Of a stretch of 64,000 nt of DNA, positions 57,556 through 64,000 are shown piece by piece; the stretch's first letter is position 1, and each line of letters begins with the position of its first letter. Source of the stretch: Mycolicibacterium monacense. GTDB taxonomy: Bacteria; Actinomycetota; Actinomycetes; Mycobacteriales; Mycobacteriaceae. The DNA is taken from the NCBI RefSeq assembly GCF_010731575.1, contig NZ_AP022617.1, forward strand, positions 1,984,001-2,048,000. The letters run 5' to 3'. The position numbers and the translations under genes were made by a program. Below the pieces are notes generated by a model. The model did no database searches. It was not told where the DNA came from and worked only from the letters and a program-made list of their open reading frames with translations.

Positions 57556-59596
57556 CAGGGCTCCCGAAGAACCCCGGCACCGGCTTGCCGTGCGCGCTGG
57601 GCAGTGTGAGCAAGAAGCGGCGGTCGAGGAACCGGTTCGCCCTCTCGCACGATGTCTCCGAGGCGAAGGTGCAGCAGTGACACGCCGCTCCATGCAAGAA
57701 ATCCTCGGGGTCGCTCGGAGTTCGCATGGCACACACAGGGTCCGATGAGCAACGGGCCGCCCGCCGTAGCGCGTTGATGACCAGGCCCTGCAGTCGAGCC
57801 GGCTCTGACAACGCGACGAGACCACCCAGAGTGCCTTCGCTATCTGAGGCGGTAGTGCAGATCAACAGCCCGGCAGCGCCCTCGCGGTGTGCAGAGGCTG
57901 GCCAGCCGTAGATCCGCTCGGTCAGGCTCGCCGCGCCGTAACCACATGACATGGCCATCTCGCGGATCAGCACGTGAGACAGGGTGTGCAGCAACCAGTA
58001 TCGAGGCGCGGGTAGCCGAGTGTCGGGGTCCACGGCCTTCGCGGTCTCGGAGAAGCGTCGGGCGAAGTTACGCCGGTTAGCCGCCTGGTGTGCCGCCCAG
58101 AGCGGCGTGGTGTAGATGATGTTCTCCCACGCTTCGACGGCATCGAGGCTGAGCTGCAGGAAGATTCCTTCGCCGCGGTCCTCCGTCGCGGGCACCCACG
58201 TGGGCTTGCCGTTGCGGGTGAGCTTGACCAGGCGCCCGGGCAGATCGTTGACCCGGTCCATCTCGTCAAGTCGAGTGAACCCGATGAAGGCATTGACCTT
58301 CTTCATCTGGTTGACCGCGACGACGCGGCTGATCTGGGAGGGCAGCTCAGGGCCGCGTGCCATGTCGGTAACCATCAGCCCTGTGGTGTTCTTCTGGGAG
58401 GGGAACAGCGCCGGCTTTTGCAGGTATTGCCATTCGGGGACCAGGAGTTCTACGGGATCCCAGTCGTCGCGTTTCTTCTTCCGCTCCTCGTCGGACTCCG
58501 GCGGAGTAAGCGCGTCGGCAACCGCGGTCGAGAGACTCTCATTCGAAACACTGCTCAGATCAATATCTTTCATACCTGCCATCGCGCGGATAACGTCGAG
58601 TTGTCCGGCGAACTGCTTGACGGTGTCAACCCCGAGTTCCAGGCGGAGCAGGTCACCGAGGGCTTCGGCTTTCTCGGCGTCGGTACGCGGCATGACGATG
58701 ATCGACTGCGTGGAGGCGAACCACAGGTTCGAGGCACCCATCATGATCAACGTCGGCCGCGCGTCGCACTCTTTGTCGAAGGCGTTCAAATGTGGGTGAC
58801 GTCCTCGGCAGATCTGCGGCAGCTTATCGCGCCCCATCGAGCCCTGTGCCTCTGCCATGCCGCGGGTGGCACCACATTGCGTGCACGCGATCATCGAGCC
58901 GACGCTCTTGCCGACGTTGGCATCACGCATCTTGAGGTCCGGTCGCTCCGCCTTGGCGCAGCGCCGGCCGCGATGCACCCACAGTTCATACGGAAACTCG
59001 TCGACATGACCGTTGGTGCATGTCAACAGATGCTGCGCGGGTACGGCCGGGCTCTCCCGCCTCCCAGTTTTCGTACCACCGCGCTGCGCGCCGCGGCCCG
59101 GACAGCCCTTATGAGTGAACTGCGCGAGATCGGGCCGGAAGGGATGGGTATTGGTGTAGCTGAACCGTGGCAATGGACCGAGGTAGTCGCAGCCCGTGCA
59201 TCGCAGCCACTGCGGGAAGACCCGGGCGGGGATGCCCAAGTCGGCGCCCTCCTTGGCGAACGAGTTCTGCTTCGGCTGCCAAGGATAGGGCCGCAGCGCC
59301 TCCACCTGCGGACCGAGATGCATCCGAATCACATTGAGCAGCCGCGGCTCGATGACCGCCGGAATCTTCTCACGCCGTTTCCAGATGGGCTCCCAATCGT
59401 CCAGACCCGCAGGCATCACCGAAAAGCCGGGCAGATCCATGATCGCCCCCGGCCCGTACGTGTACAGCAGCGACGACGGCCGCGACGAGCCCACCTTGGC
59501 GCGGTTCTTGACCACCGCGTCTTCGGCATCGGCCAGCGGGTCCAGCGACTCCCCCGGATCGTGCAGCATCACCTCTTCGGGCGCGGTCTCGGTCAT
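57545..59596 (-). CDS. drmB: DISARM protein DrmB (DUF1998)
   Basis: A 683-residue protein of the DrmB family. It has an N-terminal RPSSLLYTYGPGAIMDLPGFSVMP motif, a central zinc-type region (LRCTGCDYLGPL; LTCTNGHVDEFPYELWVHRG; IACTQCGATRG) and a C-terminal DUF1998 domain. The last part carries YWLLHTLSHVLIREMAMSCGYGAASL and cysteines in AACHCCTFASETSCERANRFLD. DrmB binds the DrmA helicase and forms the DNA-sensing DrmAB complex. Start and drmA stop overlap (ATGA). The length is typical. Confidence 0.92.
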   Translation of the reverse strand: MTETAPEEVMLHDPGESLDPLADAEDAVVKNRAKVGSSRPSSLLYTYGPGAIMDLPGFSVMPAGLDDWEPIWKRREKIPAVIEPRLLNVIRMHLGPQVEALRPYPWQPKQNSFAKEGADLGIPARVFPQWLRCTGCDYLGPLPRFSYTNTHPFRPDLAQFTHKGCPGRGAQRGGTKTGRRESPAVPAQHLLTCTNGHVDEFPYELWVHRGRRCAKAERPDLKMRDANVGKSVGSMIACTQCGATRGMAEAQGSMGRDKLPQICRGRHPHLNAFDKECDARPTLIMMGASNLWFASTQSIIVMPRTDAEKAEALGDLLRLELGVDTVKQFAGQLDVIRAMAGMKDIDLSSVSNESLSTAVADALTPPESDEERKKKRDDWDPVELLVPEWQYLQKPALFPSQKNTTGLMVTDMARGPELPSQISRVVAVNQMKKVNAFIGFTRLDEMDRVNDLPGRLVKLTRNGKPTWVPATEDRGEGIFLQLSLDAVEAWENIIYTTPLWAAHQAANRRNFARRFSETAKAVDPDTRLPAPRYWLLHTLSHVLIREMAMSCGYGAASLTERIYGWPASAHREGAAGLLICTTASDSEGTLGGLVALSEPARLQGLVINALRRAARCSSDPVCAMRTPSDPEDFLHGAACHCCTFASETSCERANRFLDRRFLLTLPSAHGKPVPGFFGSPDVR

Positions 59597-62500
59597 CAGT
59601 CCTCATCCCCCACTGGCAGGGTCCATCGTGGTGCACCGTCAGGAACGTGGGCAAACAGGCGCTCCGGGATCGGGCTGACGAGGATGTTGATCTCCGGCTG
59701 CACTTCCCGCATCGAGTTCGCGACGACGAACGGAGCCTGATTCGCCGATCCGACACCAGCCTTGGCGTTCTCGGGGCTCATCAGCAACGGCTCGTACTTG
59801 TCCCCTTCCCCAGTGCGCTCGTACACCAGCGTCCTGTGCCGGTCGCTGGCGCGGTTGGCGCGATCTACCCAGCGATCGATGCGATTGACCAACCGGTCGC
59901 TGGCATACTTCACCCTCGCATCATCCTGCGCCGCAGCCGAGATCCGAGCTTTCAGTCTTTCGACCACCCGCTCGACCACGTCCCGGTGCTCCTTGATCCG
60001 CCAAGCACCGCGCTCCTGGGAGAGCCCGTCATCGAGGGGCGCCTGCACTACGCGGGCCACGCTGACCAACAGCCCGTCCAATCCTCGATCCAGCGATGTC
60101 GGCGAGTACGGGGTCACCGACAGCGCTTCCACCTGAGAGTAGAACGTCTCGTGGTAGTGACGGAACTGCTCGTAGTGCGCCAGATCGCGGGGACGGGCCC
60201 AATTGCCCAGAGTGACAACCAAACCAGGGCGGGACGCATCGCGACCGACGCGGGAGGAGGCCTGAATGTACTCGGCGGTGTTCTTAGGCTGGCCGACGAC
60301 AAGCATCAGCCCGAGCCGCTGCACGTCGACACCGACCTGCAGCATCGAGGTTGCCAGCACCACGTCGAACGGCGCCTCCTTGCGTGTGGGCACCTTCTTG
60401 CCGTCGCGCTGAGCGGCGATTCGAGCCTGGAAGGCTTCGGTGGTGTCGTAGTCGGGGTCGAACTCCAACCCCAACCGGTCCAGTGTGCGGCCGATCTCCG
60501 ACGACGCGATCCGTGCGGTGAGTTCGCCGGTGTTCAGCAGGCCGAACGCGGCGCCATGTCGGGGCGGGAACCCGGAGTCTTTGCGGGGCCGCTTGATTCG
60601 GTTCTGCACATCGTCACCCATGTAGCGGGTCATGCCTGCCAGCTCGCGGGTGGCGTTGAAGTATCCGACCAGGGTCAGGTAGGGGTCGGCGGCGATGCCG
60701 CTGCGGTCCAACAGCAGCTGCCCGGCCGAGAGCAACACCTCCGAGACGCGGATCTCGGCGCTGGCCAGGCGCACGCCCTGCGCGCTCACCCCGAGGTAGC
60801 GGCGACCGGGCGTCGTCTTGGTGATCGGGATTTCGCGCGAGAAGTAGGTGTCGGCGACATCGAGCACCTGCGGCGGAAAGATCTCTAGGCGCCGCCCGTA
60901 CAAGCCGCGCACCTGTTCCTGTGCATTTCGCACGGTGGCGGTGGACGCGACAATCAGCGGCCGCACAGGTTTGCCGTGGGGTTGTTCCCAGGACGCCAGG
61001 GTTTCTACCGCCACCTCGAACAGGCCAACCGAGGTGCCCAGCGCCCCGGTGATCAGGTGCAGCTCGTCCTGGATGATCAGATCCGGCGGTCGCAGCCGGT
61101 TCACCGGGTGGACGGTGGCCGCGGGATATCCGGCCACGGCCGGATGCGCGGTGGAGATGTTGCACGCGGCGTAGTCGGGATGGACGTAGCCGTGGCGACC
61201 GCAGCGCCGTGCGACGTAGCCGAACAATGCGGCGGCTTCGCCTTCGCGGGCCAGGCGGGCGAATTTGTCGACGGTGGCGATGACGAATGCCGGTGTCAGT
61301 CGGTAAATCTCCTCGTCGACGGTCAGGATCGGCAGTCCCTCACTGACCTGACCGCCCTTCGCGAAGGGGCAACGTGCCAGATCATCACCGCAGTAGACGA
61401 ACACCCGCCGGGCCGTGGCATCGGCCTTGACCTGTGCCGCGGTGATCGGGGTGCCACACCATGGGCAGCGCTGGACCTGGAGCACGGTCAGCCGATGCGA
61501 CCCGTATTCGCTGGCCTTGGTCAGCTGCTCGTCAGCTTCCTCGAAGCGTTTCGGACTCACGTCGGTACCTACCCACAGCCCGATCCGGAATGGCTCAGTG
61601 CCCCAGGTGGTTTCGTCAGCTTGGCGCGCCAGCTCGGCGGCGCACACGAGTGCGGTGGCCCGCTGGAACTGCTGGGCGGTGAGCAGCCGCAGCGTGTAGC
61701 GCATCAGCACCGCCACACCGTCGCGGCCGTCCAACGGGCCATCGACGGAATCGACGAGACCCTGGCGGCGCCGGATCGCGAAGGTGTAGGCGGCCAGCCC
61801 GAGGTAGGCCTCGGTCTTGCCGCCACCGGTCGGGAAGAACAACAACTCGACTTGCGCCAAGTGCGCGGCGCTGCGAAGCGATGCCGCCGGGTCCGTTAAG
61901 GCCCCGAGTTGCATAAGAATGAACGCCAGCTGGAAGGGGCGCCACGATGCAGCCTTCGGGCCCACTTCGGCCACCTTGCTTTGTGCATCGGCAATCGACA
62001 ACGCCGGATCAGATGCCCGCAACGCAGCTACCTGAGAGGCGATGCGCTGATCGCGCATGACGGCGTTCATGAACTGAAAGCAGCGCAGCGCTTCAACGTC
62101 GGCCACGACGTGTTCCAGCCCCGCTAGCAGTCGCTTGTGGGCCCGACGCGCTTCCAACAGGGCGAGGTCGGCAGTATCGCGAAGATGCGGCGGCAACTGC
62201 GTGGTCGCGGTTTCTTGCGTGTCGAGCCAGTCCCCGTAGCCGTCGATCAGGGGCTGTAGTCCGGAGCGGACCTGTTCTGCTGTCGCGGTCGCCAGAGCAT
62301 CCATGGACAGCAGTGCGTTTTCGACGTCACGAGCCTGTGTCTGCGGGGTTTCAGCCACCGGCAGCCACGTGGTCCATACCGCGGTGGCGCGTCGCGAGCC
62401 CTTCTTGACGGTCCAGTCCACCGAGCAGGTCCGACCGATCGCGTACTCAAGCCTATTGCGGTACTGCAGGTTTAGGCGTTGCACCTCGGGGTCGTGTTCT

Positions 62501-63309
62501 GGCAAGTTTTGCTCGAGCACATCGCACACCGGGAGAAATACTTCCGCTCCCCCGGCATGGATGTGGAGCTTGGTTTGGAACATCCACATCCCGATCGGGA
62601 TCGGCATCGGTGTCTCGCGGTCGTTGCACAACGCGATTTCGATGAGCACCCGGCCATACGTCGCGTCGTCGTAGCGGTCCACCCGGAGACAGATGGTGTC
62701 GCGCAACGGGATCGTCGTCGTCTGACCGGCGTCGAGATCGGCAAGACGGATAGTGCGGGGTTCTTCGACCGGGATGCGCTGGAAATTGCGGATCGGACGG
62801 CCCGCTTTGGTGACTTTGTCGGTCTGCACCGACTCGTAGGTCCCCCACGACGCGGTGACCGTGAACGCTTCCAGGTCGGGCGGTACTTGGAACCGCAGAC
62901 CCATTGATGAGGGAATCATCAACCCCTGCTTGGGTGCTCGGTCCTCAGCATCATCGTCGGCAGCGTCGGCCTCACCGTCATCCGCGGCAAACGCAGGAAT
63001 GCCCCGTCCCTCAGCCGCGGCATTTTCGTCAGCACGAGCCTCAGCCAGCTCGCCACGCTCGGTGCCTTCGGCAGCGTCACCGTTACCGGCTGTGGCGCCG
63101 CTGAGCCGCACTGGCGCGATGTATCCGACCAAGTACTGGGAGCGTGGGCTAAAGGGCAACAACTCTTCAGGGCCATGGATCGGGCCGAGCAGCTCGCGCT
63201 CCAGAATGTCGACCAAGTTCTCTCGAACCGTGAACGACGAGCCGTCCGGCTCGAATGTCAGCTCATAGGACGACGCCGGTTCCTTCGCTTTCTCAGTGGC
63301 GCTAGTCAT
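59596..63309 (-). CDS. drmA: DISARM helicase DrmA
   Basis: A 1237-residue superfamily 2 helicase. The N-terminal region is about 480 residues and includes an acidic low-complexity stretch at about 85-125. Walker A is FFPTGGGKTEAYLGL (about residue 490), the DEXH box is LIIQDELHLITG (about 745), and motif VI is YIQASSRVGRD (about 1020). A zinc-type CPWCGTPI lies between them. DrmA with DrmB loads on invading DNA with a free end. The ATG at 63309 shares one base with the TAA stop of the methylase gene, so it is coupled; the longer upstream frame is not coding. Confidence 0.93.
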   Translation of the reverse strand: MTSATEKAKEPASSYELTFEPDGSSFTVRENLVDILERELLGPIHGPEELLPFSPRSQYLVGYIAPVRLSGATAGNGDAAEGTERGELAEARADENAAAEGRGIPAFAADDGEADAADDDAEDRAPKQGLMIPSSMGLRFQVPPDLEAFTVTASWGTYESVQTDKVTKAGRPIRNFQRIPVEEPRTIRLADLDAGQTTTIPLRDTICLRVDRYDDATYGRVLIEIALCNDRETPMPIPIGMWMFQTKLHIHAGGAEVFLPVCDVLEQNLPEHDPEVQRLNLQYRNRLEYAIGRTCSVDWTVKKGSRRATAVWTTWLPVAETPQTQARDVENALLSMDALATATAEQVRSGLQPLIDGYGDWLDTQETATTQLPPHLRDTADLALLEARRAHKRLLAGLEHVVADVEALRCFQFMNAVMRDQRIASQVAALRASDPALSIADAQSKVAEVGPKAASWRPFQLAFILMQLGALTDPAASLRSAAHLAQVELLFFPTGGGKTEAYLGLAAYTFAIRRRQGLVDSVDGPLDGRDGVAVLMRYTLRLLTAQQFQRATALVCAAELARQADETTWGTEPFRIGLWVGTDVSPKRFEEADEQLTKASEYGSHRLTVLQVQRCPWCGTPITAAQVKADATARRVFVYCGDDLARCPFAKGGQVSEGLPILTVDEEIYRLTPAFVIATVDKFARLAREGEAAALFGYVARRCGRHGYVHPDYAACNISTAHPAVAGYPAATVHPVNRLRPPDLIIQDELHLITGALGTSVGLFEVAVETLASWEQPHGKPVRPLIVASTATVRNAQEQVRGLYGRRLEIFPPQVLDVADTYFSREIPITKTTPGRRYLGVSAQGVRLASAEIRVSEVLLSAGQLLLDRSGIAADPYLTLVGYFNATRELAGMTRYMGDDVQNRIKRPRKDSGFPPRHGAAFGLLNTGELTARIASSEIGRTLDRLGLEFDPDYDTTEAFQARIAAQRDGKKVPTRKEAPFDVVLATSMLQVGVDVQRLGLMLVVGQPKNTAEYIQASSRVGRDASRPGLVVTLGNWARPRDLAHYEQFRHYHETFYSQVEALSVTPYSPTSLDRGLDGLLVSVARVVQAPLDDGLSQERGAWRIKEHRDVVERVVERLKARISAAAQDDARVKYASDRLVNRIDRWVDRANRASDRHRTLVYERTGEGDKYEPLLMSPENAKAGVGSANQAPFVVANSMREVQPEINILVSPIPERLFAHVPDGAPRWTLPVGDED

Positions 63310-64000
63310 TACAGCAGTGTCCCTTGCTCGTCCGACAAGTTCTTGCCCCGGCGTCCCTTGCTTTTCGGTTTCGTTGCCTGCTTCGCTTCTTCGGCTGCTC
63401 GGCAATGGTTTGACTCCAACAACCGATCGAGAATCTCGACGCGTGCTGCGGTGCTCACCGTCCAGCGCTGCATCTGCCGATAAGTGTGGAAGCCGTGGTC
63501 GAGCGCGATGTCGGACCAGCCATACGCGTCCATTACCGCCTCGTCAAGTTCGACATGAATGGCCCGCATCCGGGCGATATCCGGGTCGGAAGCATCAGTG
63601 ATCTGCGGATCGTTGACGAGATTATAGAGGTGCGTCAGACCAAACTCCCTGCGAAGCATCACTTCACGTCGTCTGGTATCAAGCAACTCGCCAGCCGCGG
63701 TCACTCGGTCGGTGGTTACGGGACGAGGAAAGGTCTCGAACACTGCTGATGGGTTGTAGGTGACACGCGTCTCGTGGGTAGTGCCATACCTGATGGCCCA
63801 TAGGCTATGAATGGACGACGATAGAACTCCAAGAAGCGTTAGCGAATCGGACGCAAACACCGTCAAGCGGTCGCTGAATATTTGTGCGCTCGAAACTCGA
63901 ATCGGCATCAGCGTGTCGCTTACCCGCGTCAACACAAGAACCGTATCGAGGTCTGCAATCGCCTTACGCATGGCTGGGCGTCTTTCACCAAACTGCCACC
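63309..64000 (-). CDS. drmMI: DISARM adenine DNA methylase, C-terminal part (5' end outside window)
   Basis: The last 229 or so residues of a large class I DNA methyltransferase: WQFGERRPAMRKAIADL at the window edge, then VLVLTRVSD, IFSDRLTVFASDSLTLLGVLSSSIHSLWA, TRVTYNPSAVFETFPRP and DAYGWSDIALDH. This is the target-recognition and tail region found in Eco57I/PglX-like N6-adenine methylases. A methylase directly upstream of drmA is DrmMI of class 1 DISARM. The catalytic NPPY motif lies beyond 64000. A basic tail (KPKSKGRRGK) ends the protein. Confidence 0.82.
   Translation of the reverse strand, partial: WQFGERRPAMRKAIADLDTVLVLTRVSDTLMPIRVSSAQIFSDRLTVFASDSLTLLGVLSSSIHSLWAIRYGTTHETRVTYNPSAVFETFPRPVTTDRVTAAGELLDTRRREVMLRREFGLTHLYNLVNDPQITDASDPDIARMRAIHVELDEAVMDAYGWSDIALDHGFHTYRQMQRWTVSTAARVEILDRLLESNHCRAAEEAKQATKPKSKGRRGKNLSDEQGTLL

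Noticed and set aside
58088..59740. Plus-strand 550-residue frame opposite drmB
   Set aside because: Antisense shadow. The minus strand encodes the conserved DrmB protein with its cysteine motifs.
59596..63405. DrmA starting at 63405
   Set aside because: The first 32 residues lie within the upstream methylase gene. The ATG at 63309 is coupled to its TAA stop.

Overview
The window is high-GC actinobacterial DNA, most likely from a rapid-growing environmental mycobacterium (Mycolicibacterium-like). The evidence is a SigF-type sigma factor under a GTTT/GGGTA-like promoter, LpqH-like and other lipobox lipoproteins, a Ddn-type and an LLM-type F420 oxidoreductase, many TetR/SDR pairs, and several apparently leaderless promoters. 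The species call is inference; no rRNA or tRNA gene was seen.

Positions 1-21.6 kb are ordinary chromosome: lipoproteins, a SigF-like sigma factor, small membrane proteins, hydrolases, SDR and GMC oxidoreductases, and their TetR/MarR/MerR/XRE regulators. Several regulators sit next to clear palindromic operators. Gene decay is visible at 7.3-7.8 kb (MarR and FUSC stubs), about 10.3 kb (SRPBCC remnant) and 38.7 kb (TetR stub).

Positions 21.7-38.1 kb are an aromatic catabolic island. One part is a homoprotocatechuate (4-hydroxyphenylacetate) meta-cleavage cluster: hpaC-hpaB-acyl-CoA dehydrogenase on the minus strand, divergent from an HpaG/RraA fusion, a DapA-like aldolase, hpaE and hpaD on the plus strand. 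TetR and LysR regulators follow. A second minus-strand operon encodes an NTF2-like protein, a membrane protein, a flavin-dependent HsaA-like monooxygenase, an FAH-fold hydrolase and a CoA ligase, with a PaaI-like thioesterase convergent to it. Two similar 41-bp repeats lie just outside this island.

From about 40 kb to the right edge the DNA is accessory. A gene-free stretch with repeats leads into a tyrosine recombinase, a small protein and an unknown zinc-type protein. An 850-bp gene-free stretch precedes a complete Tn7-like transposition module (TnsA-, TnsB-, TnsC- and TniQ-like). Behind it come a DUF6907-like protein, a Phd-type antitoxin, and a uracil-DNA-glycosylase-fold-like gene cut in two by a 3.3-kb insertion sequence with 6-bp target duplication and matching inverted ends. 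Then follow a set of defence-type genes (unknown helical protein, PemK-like protein, XRE-like/ImmA-IrrE pair) and, on the minus strand, a class 1-like DISARM system (drmC, drmB, drmA, and the 3' part of the adenine methylase gene).

The simplest reading is a Tn7-like transposon with its transposition genes near the left end and a defence island as cargo, whose right end lies beyond 64 kb. The gene identities are well supported. The element boundaries and the link between transposon and DISARM are inference.
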